From the NCBI RefSeq assembly GCF_009068765.1, contig NZ_CP035534.1, positions 1,116,001 to 1,180,000 on the forward strand: a DNA stretch of 64,000 bases. Direction: 5' to 3'. The notes under the pieces were generated by a model. The model was not told the DNA's origin and made no database searches. It saw only the letters and a program-made list of their open reading frames with translations. The position numbers were made by a program, and so were the translations under genes. Shown piece after piece: positions 8,159 to 14,728 of this stretch; position 1 is the first letter of the stretch, and each line of letters starts with the position of its first letter. The stretch is from Sulfurimonas hydrogeniphila. GTDB lineage: Bacteria > Campylobacterota > Campylobacteria > Campylobacterales > Sulfurimonadaceae.

Positions 8159-9172
8159 TTAAAAGTCCAAAGGACTTATGAGTTTTGCTTTGTTCATCTC
8201 AGAAACTACATGTCTGGCACTAAATGCCGATACCACCGTCGCTAAAGCGAAAGTGTGGTGTAACCACTTAAGTGTCTCAACTGATTTATGCCCAAGTAAT
8301 TCTTGAATACTTCTTAAATCTATGCCTGCTTGCAGTAAATGAGTCGCATAACTATGTCGAAATATATGTGAAGTCACACGTTTATTTATGTTTGCTTTTT
8401 GTGCTGCTGCTTTTATATTTCTGCCTAATGTTTTTGGATGAATATGGTGCCTTCTAATCGTATCACTCCGAGGGTCTTTTGAGACTTTAGTCATAGGGAA
8501 AATATATTGCCACTTTGTTTCAAACTTTGCTTTTGGAGATTTTCTTTCATAAGCATGAGGCATGTATACAGAGCCGTATCCATCCTTTATATCTTTACCA
8601 TGTATGCCTTTAACATAGTCAATTTGTGCAAAAAGTCTTTGCTTTATTACTTGAGGAAGAGGAACTGTTCTATCTTTTAAACTTTTAGAATTCCATATAT
8701 AAAGTTTATCAAATCCAAAATCTATATCCTTAATCCTTATATTTAATGCTTCGCTCATTCGTAAGCCACAGCCATACATAAGATATACTATAAGTTGATA
8801 TATCCCTGTCAGATTTTCTAAAATTTTCTGTACTTCATCTTTGGTTAAAACAACTGGTATATGCTTTCTTTCTTGTGCTCGTAAAGCCTGAATATTTTCA
8901 TTTGACAAGTCTATATCTAAAACTTGAGTATATAAAAATAAAAGTGCAGAAAAAGCTTGATTCTGTGTAGTAGGACTTACTTTTCTCTTAACTGCCAAAT
9001 AAGTTAAAAATTCTTCTATCTCATTCTTGCCCATTTCAACGGGATGCTTTTTTTTATGAAAAAATATATACTGTTTTATCCAGCCAGTATAAGACTGCTC
9101 TGTTTTAATACTGTAATGCTTAAATCTAATTTTTTCACGAACCAAATCAAGTAGTTTTTTCTTCATTTGCAT
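8159..9172 (-). CDS. intI: Integron integrase IntI, catalytic tyrosine lost
   Basis: A 337-residue tyrosine recombinase. The integron-specific patch is present (about 205-262, with ERKSPKAKFETKWQYIFP and RRHHIHPKTLGRNIKAA), so this is IntI and not XerCD. Catalytic residues visible are Arg138 (GCGLRMSEAL), His269 and Arg272 (HIFRHSYATHLL) and His295 (LGHK). After LGHKSVET the family continues with a short T-x-I-Y-T-H stretch holding the nucleophile. Here 20 unrelated residues (301-320) replace it and no tyrosine follows before the normal ending HVVSEMNKAKLISPLDF. The ATG at 9172 has AAAGGAG six bases upstream. As read, the enzyme should bind DNA but not cut it. Confidence 0.92.
   Translation of the reverse strand: MQMKKKLLDLVREKIRFKHYSIKTEQSYTGWIKQYIFFHKKKHPVEMGKNEIEEFLTYLAVKRKVSPTTQNQAFSALLFLYTQVLDIDLSNENIQALRAQERKHIPVVLTKDEVQKILENLTGIYQLIVYLMYGCGLRMSEALNIRIKDIDFGFDKLYIWNSKSLKDRTVPLPQVIKQRLFAQIDYVKGIHGKDIKDGYGSVYMPHAYERKSPKAKFETKWQYIFPMTKVSKDPRSDTIRRHHIHPKTLGRNIKAAAQKANINKRVTSHIFRHSYATHLLQAGIDLRSIQELLGHKSVETLKWLHHTFALATVVSAFSARHVVSEMNKAKLISPLDF
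8212..8273. repeat. Palindromic REP-like insertion inside intI
   Basis: About 60 bp, more GC-rich than its surroundings, made of three small hairpins. On the plus strand they are GGCA-CTAAA-TGCC, TCGC-TAAA-GCGA nested in ACCAC...GTGGT, and GTGG-TGTAA-CCAC. It keeps the intI frame open but replaces the codons that should carry the catalytic tyrosine. Compared with the family, the net gain is about 15 codons. No second copy was seen in this window. The edges are estimated from the protein alignment I expect, not from a sequenced empty site. Confidence 0.65.
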
Positions 9173-9195
9173 AATAACTCCTTTAGAACTAGACA

Positions 9196-9206
9196 GACAT
9201 TATGTC
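9196..9206. promoter_or_regulatory. Inverted repeat GACATTATGTC upstream of intI
   Basis: A perfect 11-base palindrome about 24 bases upstream of the intI start. It overlaps a possible -10 (CATAAT) for intI on the minus strand. A similar repeat starts exactly 40 bases further away. It could be an operator for intI or an integrase-binding site of attI. Confidence 0.45.
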
Positions 9207-9235
9207 CTTTCTCTACAGTTTATCTTTATTAGAAA

Positions 9236-9246
9236 GACATTTTGTC
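9236..9246. promoter_or_regulatory. Inverted repeat GACATTTTGTC upstream of intI
   Basis: The second copy of the GACA...TGTC repeat. It shares the flanks AGA(A/C)AGACAT and GTCC with the first copy. The 40-base spacing is close to four helical turns, so a protein bound at both would lie on one face of the helix. Confidence 0.4.
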
Positions 9247-9360
9247 CAACTATTAGACTATTTTTCAGTAAAAGGTACATTTAGAATTTTTACAATAGTA
9301 GCTCTTTTTTTGTTTTAAACTAATTTTTATTGCAAACTGTCATATTTTTAAAAATAGAAA

Positions 9361-9375
9361 GACAATTATCATGTC
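9361..9375. promoter_or_regulatory. Third GACA...TGTC repeat in attI
   Basis: GACA-ATTATCA-TGTC, again preceded by AGAAA, lies just upstream of the proposed cassette promoter. It is less perfect than the two repeats nearer intI. Confidence 0.3.
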
Positions 9376-9384
9376 TCACTATTT

Positions 9385-9413
9385 TTGTTTTTTAAGGTTT
9401 ATGTGTATATAAT
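9385..9413 (+). promoter_or_regulatory. Probable cassette promoter Pc
   Basis: TTGTTT, 17 bases, then TATAAT at 9408-9413, preceded by T-rich DNA. Transcription would start near 9420 and run into the first cassette at 9429. Position and direction match the Pc promoter of other integrons. This is a consensus match only. Confidence 0.5.
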
Positions 9414-9428
9414 GTCTCTTATTAAATA

Positions 9429-9584
9429 GTTGCCTCGGACGCTTCGCTTACCGAGGCAACGGGGGCGCGGGTTGAACACCCGCTAGTTACCCGGCGCTGT
9501 GCGCCAGGCAACAAGCGAGAGGAGCAGACAACCACATCAGAAAATTAAAATTTTCCAATGTGCTCGCTACTCACCCGCGCCCCC
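9429..9584 (+). other. ORF-less GC-rich cassette, copy 1
   Basis: A 156-bp cassette with no reading frame, much richer in GC than its neighbours. It opens with a small hairpin (GTTGCCTCGG...CCGAGGCAAC), then folds into a long attC with outer stem GGGGGCGCGGGT...ACCCGCGCCCCC. Inside are further hairpins (GTTACCCGGCGC/GCGCCAGGCAAC and GAAAATT/AATTTTC). Copy 2 at 11101 is identical base for base. It is the first cassette behind attI, the position of the newest insertion in a working integron. Confidence 0.75.
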
Positions 9585-9591
9585 GTTATGT
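9454..9591 (+). repeat. attC 1 (GC-rich family)
   Basis: R'' AAC at 9458-9460 and R' GTT at 9585-9587, with the GC-rich outer stem between them and nested hairpins as the terminal structure. Confidence 0.75.
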
Positions 9592-9922
9592 GTCTATAGT
9601 AAGCACCTTGCTTAGAGTATGTTTGTTTCAAAGAAAAATGAACTTCAAAGAGAGAGTTTACAAGCTAAACGCAGAGAAGAAAAAGAAAAGCCTTTTCAGT
9701 AAACGCCAACAAACTGACTAAACGCAGTAAGTGAAAAAACCTTACAAGCGCAACGGACTCCCGTTGAAACTTTAAGGACATAAAGAACACGACGACATAA
9801 CAAGACATAGTAAAAAAATATGTTACCTCTGCCGAAAAAAAGTATCAAAACTTGAAAAATTTAGATACCATTGTAGAACTTAAAAGACTACACAAACGGG
9901 TAACATATTTTTATATTCAGCC
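9585..9922 (+). other. Integron cassette 2 without a convincing gene
   Basis: The 210 bases before its attC hold no frame above about 27 codons. Two overlapping frames of that size start at ATG 9619 and ATG 9638, both lysine-rich and neither with a good ribosome binding site. The first 35 bases (GTTATGTGTC... to AAGCACCTTGCTTAGAGT) recur at the start of the cassette at 17402, which does carry a gene. It could be a decayed cassette or an RNA-only cassette. Confidence 0.5.
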
Positions 9923-9929
9923 GTTATAC
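9795..9929 (+). repeat. attC 2 (long AT-rich family)
   Basis: About 127 bp from AAC at 9799 to GTT at 9923. Stem arms AAAAATATGTTACC and GGTAACATATTTTT pair; the middle contains the motif TTGTAGAACTTAAAAGA shared with attC 5, 6 and 13. Confidence 0.85.
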
Positions 9930-9958
9930 ACAAAAAAACTTATGAAAGGAAATGATGG

Positions 9959-10363
9959 ATGTTGCCATTTGAATTTACAATAGAGGGTCCGCCTCTCTCA
10001 CATCAAACACGGAATAGACAAAACCTTCAAAATTGGAAAGGGCAAGTTTCTACAGCAGCACAAGATGCCTTAGCCGATGATGTAGAACCTATATTAGATA
10101 ATGTATCTGTAACTATCACATATTACTATGAAGACACCTCTCCAGATGTTGACAATATTATCAAACCAATCCAAGATGCATTAATTGGAATTGTTTTTGT
10201 AGATGATGACCAAGTTGTTGACACAAAATCAAGAAAAAGATTATTAAATGGCTCTTTCAGAATAAGGGGTGCATCAGCTAAATTATTACTTGCATTTTCT
10301 GAAGGAAAAAACTTCTTGCATATTAAAGTTGAAGAAGAACCAAATATGGAGGTATTAGACTAA
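9959..10363 (+). CDS. RusA-family Holliday junction endonuclease (cassette gene)
   Basis: 134 residues with the RusA signature SPDVDNIIKPIQDALIGIVF followed by VDDDQV. Asp63, Asp65, Lys69 and the DDD at 82-84 match the acidic active site of RusA (D70, D72, K76, D91 in E. coli). RusA-type enzymes resolve four-way DNA junctions and are usually phage-borne. The ATG at 9959 is about ten bases behind GAAAGGA. Its stop overlaps the next start (TAATG), so a two-gene cassette is translated together. Confidence 0.82.
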   Translation: MLPFEFTIEGPPLSHQTRNRQNLQNWKGQVSTAAQDALADDVEPILDNVSVTITYYYEDTSPDVDNIIKPIQDALIGIVFVDDDQVVDTKSRKRLLNGSFRIRGASAKLLLAFSEGKNFLHIKVEEEPNMEVLD

Positions 10364-11043
10364 TGAAACAATATAATTATGAAAAAAGAGAATCTGAAAA
10401 AACCAAAGAAATAGTAGAAGAGTACTCTAAAAAAGGTTTTAAAGTCATTCTAAATCCTTCTATTGAAGAATTACCAGAAGAACTTAAAAACCTTAATTTT
10501 AGACCTGATATTATTGCAATGTCAAATGACATTAATTTGATAATTGAGATTAAAACAGCCAACTCCATCAAAAATGATGAAAGACTCTTAGCTATGGTAG
10601 ATAAGATTAGAAATATAGAAAATTGGGAATTTGAATTTATTTATACCAATCCCAAAAAGAACATAAGTAGTATTAATGCAAAGAATAGTTTTACATATGA
10701 AGAAGCACAGAACAGTATTGAAAGAGTTAAAAAATTTATAACTATTGAAAATAACTCGGAATTTACAGATGTTGGTTTAATGCTTGCTTGGAATGCAATA
10801 GTAACAATACTAAGAATTAATCTCCAAGAAGATGAAAAAAATAATATACAGACAACCGATAGAGCTTTAATTAGGGATTCTGTTATGTTGGGAATTTTAA
10901 ACAGAGAAGAACAAAAATATTTGGAAGAATTGCTTTCAAAACGTAATATTATTGCACATGCAGGTACTCATGTGACTATTTCAACTAAAGATTTAAAGTC
11001 TCTTATTGTATTCGCTGAGAAATTACTCAAACAAAATGTATAA
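10363..11043 (+). CDS. PD-(D/E)XK-like nuclease with C-terminal HEPN-like motif (cassette gene)
   Basis: 226 residues. The N-terminal half has the order expected of a PD-(D/E)XK nuclease: an acidic helix, FRPDIIAM with Asp, and LIIEIKTA as the E-x-K strand (about 47-66). The C-terminal half is helical and ends with KRNIIAHAG, an R-x4-H motif like that of HEPN ribonucleases. The stop TAA is also part of the attC R'' box. Pairing with RusA in one cassette suggests a nucleic-acid attack or repair role; that is inference. Confidence 0.65.
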   Translation: MKQYNYEKRESEKTKEIVEEYSKKGFKVILNPSIEELPEELKNLNFRPDIIAMSNDINLIIEIKTANSIKNDERLLAMVDKIRNIENWEFEFIYTNPKKNISSINAKNSFTYEEAQNSIERVKKFITIENNSEFTDVGLMLAWNAIVTILRINLQEDEKNNIQTTDRALIRDSVMLGILNREEQKYLEELLSKRNIIAHAGTHVTISTKDLKSLIVFAEKLLKQNV

Positions 11044-11107
11044 CAAAACCTTGGAGAGAAATACGAACCCTAGCGGGGATTCGTATTTCTCAAGTCAGCC
11101 GTTGCCT
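11038..11107 (+). repeat. attC 3 (short GAGAAATA family)
   Basis: AAC at 11042, GTT at 11101. Stem GAGAAATACGAA.CC and TTCGTATTTCTC around the core CTAGCGGG. Nearly identical to attC 16. Confidence 0.88.
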
Positions 11108-11256
11108 CGGACGCTTCGCTTACCGAGGCAACGGGGGCGCGGGTTGAACACCCGCTAGTTACCCGGCGCTGTGCGCCAGGCAACAAGCGAGAGGAGCAGA
11201 CAACCACATCAGAAAATTAAAATTTTCCAATGTGCTCGCTACTCACCCGCGCCCCC
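11101..11256 (+). other. ORF-less GC-rich cassette, copy 2
   Basis: Identical over 156 bp to copy 1 at 9429, including every loop base. Such identity between two places in one array implies recent duplication or recent integrase activity. The following cassette differs from the one behind copy 1. Confidence 0.75.
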
Positions 11257-11263
11257 GTTATAT
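11126..11263 (+). repeat. attC 4 (GC-rich family)
   Basis: AAC at 11130, GTT at 11257; same sequence as attC 1. Confidence 0.75.
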
Positions 11264-11311
11264 GCGTTATATGAAAAATAATATTGTACGAATATTAAAA
11301 GGTATGTATTC

Positions 11312-12022
11312 ATGAAAAATACAAAATTTATAGATAGATATTTTGAAAGTGAAAAACTTTTATTAAATATAGAATACACAGAACAAAAAACTTTAAATAC
11401 ATTATTAACATATCTTGAAAACTTGCATTCTGTAGGAGACAAATTAAAAGATAAATATCAATGTAATATTAAAAATATTCCAGAGTTTGTCATATTAAGA
11501 ATTATAAGAAACTACTTTCATCATGTAGATGACATAGAAGATTATAGCATGTTTGTCGAAATAGAAGGATGGGGAATTTTTGAGTATAATAGACATCTCA
11601 TAATACCATTAAAAGATTTTATTAAAAGTTTAAATAACTTTATAAATCATACTAATCAAAAATATAGAGAACAACAAATAAAGTTAATTACAGAATATAT
11701 AGATAATGACATTATTGATAATATTGAAGAATATTTAAAAATAAATAATATTCTTATTGACGGGGAAGAATATACTTTAGGAATTGATATTTTTAAATAT
11801 GTGTATAATATTTCAAATATAATTGCTGATAAATGTAGAAATATAAACGATTTAAAAGATAAAGAAGTAATAATTAACCTCGAAAAAACTTATAGTGAAT
11901 GCTATAATATTCCAAAAAGAGATTTTTTAGGAATGCCAGGCAATATGCCAATTACCACAACAAAAGGTTTTGTTTTTCCTAAAAACCATTCAACAATTCA
12001 GTTAATTAAAGAGTCCATATAA
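11312..12022 (+). CDS. Cassette protein of unknown function, 236 residues
   Basis: Not recognised. A soluble, lysine- and asparagine-rich, largely helical protein. A central stretch FVILRIIRNYFHHVDDIEDY has histidines next to acidic residues, and FLGMPGNMPITTTKGFVFP near the end is the most motif-like part. The start has AAAAGG about ten bases upstream. Its TAA is shared with the attC R'' box. Very AT-rich compared with chromosomal genes here, as are most cassette genes. Confidence 0.7.
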   Translation: MKNTKFIDRYFESEKLLLNIEYTEQKTLNTLLTYLENLHSVGDKLKDKYQCNIKNIPEFVILRIIRNYFHHVDDIEDYSMFVEIEGWGIFEYNRHLIIPLKDFIKSLNNFINHTNQKYREQQIKLITEYIDNDIIDNIEEYLKINNILIDGEEYTLGIDIFKYVYNISNIIADKCRNINDLKDKEVIINLEKTYSECYNIPKRDFLGMPGNMPITTTKGFVFPKNHSTIQLIKESI

Positions 12023-12152
12023 CAAAACGTAGCAACAAAAATATGTTACCCTAGCCGAAAAAAACTTTGAGAACTACAAAAGTTTAGCTACCATTGTAAA
12101 ACTTAAAAGAGTACAAAGACGGGTAACATATTTTTGTACTCAACCGTTATAT
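12017..12152 (+). repeat. attC 5 (long AT-rich family)
   Basis: AAC at 12021, GTT at 12146, with the paired arms AAAAATATGTTACC/GGTAACATATTTTT. Confidence 0.88.
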
Positions 12153-12175
12153 CCGCAGAAAAGATTGGAGAAAAA

Positions 12176-12376
12176 ATGAAAACTAATAAAACAAAATATC
12201 ACGAAGTTGCATTACAAATGGCTCAGGAATATGAAAAATTAAGAAAGTTAGAAGAAGAAAATAATGGAAAAATTCCATCTAAAAAACTTTCAGAACTCTA
12301 CAGCATTGATAGTGCGGCTGCACGAGAAATATATATTGGTTTATGGGCAATGAAAGAAGTTTTAAACAAAAACTAG
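12176..12376 (+). CDS. Small cassette protein, 66 residues
   Basis: Starts at ATG 12176 behind TTGGAG. The frame is open further upstream through the attC, but that part is not coding. The product is a charged helical protein (EYEKLRKLEEENNGK), followed by a possible small helix-turn-helix-like end (KLSELYSIDSAAAREIYIGL). No partner gene is in the cassette. Function unknown. Confidence 0.6.
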   Translation: MKTNKTKYHEVALQMAQEYEKLRKLEEENNGKIPSKKLSELYSIDSAAAREIYIGLWAMKEVLNKN

Positions 12377-12384
12377 ACTATAAG

Positions 12385-12521
12385 ATATAACAAATCGTAG
12401 CAAGAAAAATATGTTACCAGAGCCGATTTCTGACTTTGCAAAGTCTTAAAATTTAGATATCATTGTAGAACTTAAAAGAGTACAAAAACAGGTAACATAT
12501 TTTTATACTCGACCGTTAGCT
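12385..12521 (+). repeat. attC 6 (long AT-rich family)
   Basis: AAC at 12389, GTT at 12515. Differs from attC 5 mainly in the loop near CCGATTTCTGAC. Confidence 0.88.
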
Positions 12522-12534
12522 ACCAAGGAAAATA

Positions 12535-13236
12535 TTGTATAAAATAATTAGTATTATTGCTTTTTTAGCTTGTATTATTTGGTTATACTTAGAACCAAGT
12601 CCAGAACCAGTCGTTGTTCTCTTGCTGAGTACTGCTGCATTCTTCAGAGATGAAGTTCATGGAATAATTGGATTTAATTTCATGTCATTAACTCCTAAAT
12701 CCACTTTAATTAGAAACTTTAATGACTATAAGTATTCCTTTACTAATGAAGAATATATTAATCCAAAAATTCTTGAAGACCTTATAGGTTGGGTAAGTGA
12801 TACAGGTGATCAAGTTGTATCAATAAATATTTCAGAATCAAATAAAAGTAATAAATATTTTTCTGATATATCATCAAAAACAATAAGTAAAAAGTATCCT
12901 ATTGTTACAGCAAAAGAGGGAGATGAGACACTTTCGTATCAATATGTAGGTTGTTCATTTAGTGGAGTTCATATTATTCAAACATGGAGTGCTTCAGCTG
13001 GAGTAGCTATATTTTGTAATATACTTTTAGTAACTGTCAGCAATGATTCAACAATCGATTTTGAAAATGGGAAATATATTAAAATCAATCGTTTAGTTAT
13101 CAAAAAAGTCGGTTCTTTACCTTTGGCTGATAGATATGATGGAGAGATAGGATATCAGTTTGGTTTTCTAAGTATTCCATCCTCTAATGGTCGTAAATCA
13201 TTAAGAACTAAAAACAGCCATATATTAGTGCTATAG
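12535..13236 (+). CDS. Cassette protein with N-terminal membrane helices and soluble domain
   Basis: 233 residues from a TTG preceded by AAGGA five bases away. Residues 2-17 and about 23-38 are hydrophobic with the turn LEPSPEPVV between them. The remaining 190 residues are cytosolic and beta-rich (YQYVGCSFSGVHIIQTW, INRLVIKKVGS). This plan, a short membrane anchor with a proline turn and a soluble domain, recurs in membrane effectors of defence systems, but no family was recognised. The TAG lies just before the attC. Confidence 0.6.
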   Translation: MYKIISIIAFLACIIWLYLEPSPEPVVVLLLSTAAFFRDEVHGIIGFNFMSLTPKSTLIRNFNDYKYSFTNEEYINPKILEDLIGWVSDTGDQVVSINISESNKSNKYFSDISSKTISKKYPIVTAKEGDETLSYQYVGCSFSGVHIIQTWSASAGVAIFCNILLVTVSNDSTIDFENGKYIKINRLVIKKVGSLPLADRYDGEIGYQFGFLSIPSSNGRKSLRTKNSHILVL

Positions 13237-13302
13237 CTAACAAAACAGAGTATCCAATAAATTACCTAGCGGAAATTTATTGGCTATCTTCGACCGTTGC
13301 CT
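13235..13302 (+). repeat. attC 7 (short CCAATAAA family)
   Basis: AAC at 13239, GTT at 13296. Stem CCAATAAATTACC/GGAAATTTATTGG with extra-helical bases, the commonest attC type in the array. Confidence 0.9.
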
Positions 13303-13367
13303 CGGACGCTTCGCTTACCGAGGCAACGGGGGCGCGGGTTGAACACCCGCTAGTTACCCGCGCCCCC
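13296..13367 (+). other. ORF-less GC-rich cassette, copy 3, internally deleted
   Basis: 72 bp. It matches copies 1 and 2 through GTTACCC and then jumps to GCGCCCCCGTT, so about 84 bases of the inner hairpins are missing. The junction falls in the repeated ACCCG, consistent with slippage or hairpin excision. The outer stem and both core sites remain. Confidence 0.7.
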
Positions 13368-13374
13368 GTTAGTG
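13321..13374 (+). repeat. attC 8 (GC-rich family, short)
   Basis: AAC at 13325, GTT at 13368; only the outer stem GGGGGCGCGGGT/ACCCGCGCCCCC and a short loop are left. Confidence 0.7.
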
Positions 13375-13396
13375 CTTAAATCAAGGAAAAACAAAT

Positions 13397-13858
13397 ATGC
13401 GAAAAAAAACGATTTTAATATCTATACTTTCTTTATTTTTTATTTTTTCAGGAATAACAAGTCTTGCATTTGAAATATACTCATTTCTAAAACTTGATAT
13501 ATTAAACTCAGAAATTATATATTGGATAGTCTATAGAAGCATATTTGACAGCATGTTATTTATTATAGGTATTGGCATTTGGTTTGGAAAAACATGGAGT
13601 TGGTGGTTAGCTATATTTTTCTTCTTACATGTAATAATGAGAGAGACTCTAAAACTGAGTTTTCCACTTGAGCCAAAACAAGCCGTAGGCTTTATTTTCC
13701 CAATTATAATGATACTAATACTGTTAAATAAAAATGTTATACAATATCTTAAAATAGATTTTAGTAATCGACTAAAAAAATTATTTATTTTTAGCATCTT
13801 GAGTGCTATTGTGTTTAGCATTTTCCCTGGAATATATGAGCTTGGTCTACTACACTAA
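13397..13858 (+). CDS. Cassette-encoded four-helix membrane protein
   Basis: 153 residues with about four membrane segments (7-27, 45-62, 68-83, 95-113, then a last one near 128-147). The N-terminus is basic (MRKKT). No motif was recognised. AAGGAAAAA lies upstream of the ATG and the TAA is part of the attC R'' box. It carries the only TTACATGTAA palindrome found inside the array (13625-13634). Confidence 0.68.
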   Translation: MRKKTILISILSLFFIFSGITSLAFEIYSFLKLDILNSEIIYWIVYRSIFDSMLFIIGIGIWFGKTWSWWLAIFFFLHVIMRETLKLSFPLEPKQAVGFIFPIIMILILLNKNVIQYLKIDFSNRLKKLFIFSILSAIVFSIFPGIYELGLLH

Positions 13859-13987
13859 CAAAACCTCGGAAGAAAAATAAGTTACCCAGCAGCGCTTAAG
13901 AAGTTTAAACTGAAATAAGATAAGATACCCTCAAGGACAAAATGACTTAACAGATAGGTAACTTATTTTTCAAGTCAACCGTTATAT
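13853..13987 (+). repeat. attC 9 (long AAATAAGTTACC family)
   Basis: AAC at 13857, GTT at 13981. Arms AAAAATAAGTTACC and GGTAACTTATTTTT pair; similar to attC 14. Confidence 0.87.
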
Positions 13988-14004
13988 GATAAAGGAATTG
14001 AATT

Positions 14005-14340
14005 ATGTATGAAGCTAAAGTTAGAGGTCTAAGTACTCTATATGCTAACGGTGATGAAAGAATTGAATTTCATCTTAGTAAAGAAAAAAATAAAACTTTT
14101 CCTCACGAATATAATAAACGTTTAAATGTATTATTGATGTTTGAAGATGACATATACAAAGCTGGAATAAGGTCAACAAAGGCGTGTGAGTATATTTGGA
14201 TTTGTTCTGACTTAAAAGATAAAGATGAGAAAAGTATCAAGCTGTCAGATATTATCAAAAAATATGGATTAAATAAAAATCAAAGTTTATTCTTAGATTT
14301 TGTATCAAAAGATGTACTTAAAATCAAAGTAATATACTAA
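14005..14340 (+). CDS. Small cassette protein of unknown function, 111 residues
   Basis: AAAGGA precedes the ATG by about nine bases. The protein alternates strands and charged turns: ANGDERIEFHLSKEKNKTFP, LNVLLMFEDDIYKAGIRSTK, YIWICSDLKDKDEKSIKLSD. It reads like a small soluble beta-rich domain. Not recognised. Confidence 0.62.
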   Translation: MYEAKVRGLSTLYANGDERIEFHLSKEKNKTFPHEYNKRLNVLLMFEDDIYKAGIRSTKACEYIWICSDLKDKDEKSIKLSDIIKKYGLNKNQSLFLDFVSKDVLKIKVIY

Positions 14341-14342
14341 AC

Positions 14343-14410
14343 ATATAACAAGTACTTGGAGAGAAATAAGTAGCCTAACGGCGACTTATTTCTCAAGACG
14401 GTCGTTAGAC
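14343..14410 (+). repeat. attC 10 (short GAGAAATA family)
   Basis: AAC at 14347, GTT at 14404. Stem GAGAAATAAGTAGCC/GGCGACTTATTTCTC. Confidence 0.88.
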
Positions 14411-14587
14411 ATACAAAAGCAATCCTATAAAGAATAACTTAAACGGAGTAAAAAAATAAAAAAAACAATAGCCCAGTAACAATAAAACCTCAAAGAACAT
14501 TTTCAAGAGTATAAAACTCTTGGGATTGTTTGATTTTTGAAGCACTTTATTAAAGTCATTATCTAGAATTTGACTCAAGTGTTTCAA
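14405..14587 (-). CDS. Possible small membrane protein on the opposite strand of a cassette
   Basis: 60 codons from a TTG, with an AGGTG about 13 bases upstream. The first third is polar; the second half is strongly hydrophobic (FFEVLLLLGYCFFYFFTPFK). It is the only frame of any size between attC 10 and the IS110 element, and it runs against the array. Could be a type I-like toxin, a decayed gene or chance in AT-rich DNA. Confidence 0.3.
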   Translation of the reverse strand: MKHLSQILDNDFNKVLQKSNNPKSFILLKMFFEVLLLLGYCFFYFFTPFKLFFIGLLLYV

Positions 14588-14728
14588 TGATCAAACACCT
14601 AAAAACTGTTTGGTTGACAATGATAAGGTACTAGGTGCCCCTTGAGGGTATAGGACAATTTATATAATTTCCTATATAGTGTTTATCAAGTTCTATAACA
14701 ACTTATTGTTAAATAGTTGAATTAAACT

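Larger units (their letters stand above)
9173..9428. other. attI region between intI and the first cassette
   Basis: 256 bases with no gene. It holds the intI ribosome binding site, three inverted repeats of the form GACA...TGTC (9196-9206, 9236-9246, 9361-9375), a probable cassette promoter, and the recombination point before GTTGCC at 9429. In known integrons this is where the integrase binds attI and inserts new cassettes. The exact attI core is inferred only from the GTT that opens the first cassette. Confidence 0.65.

Noticed and set aside
9461-9585. GC-rich inverted repeats as Rho-independent terminators
   Set aside because: The arms are over 100 bases apart, no T run follows, and their ends coincide with cassette cores.
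9619-9722. Two 27-codon frames in cassette 2
   Set aside because: They overlap in different frames, lack ribosome binding sites and are simple lysine-rich sequence; not enough to call a gene.
12134-12175. Longer version of the 66-residue gene starting at TTG 12134
   Set aside because: That part is the 3' arm of an attC site, and a good ribosome binding site precedes ATG 12176.
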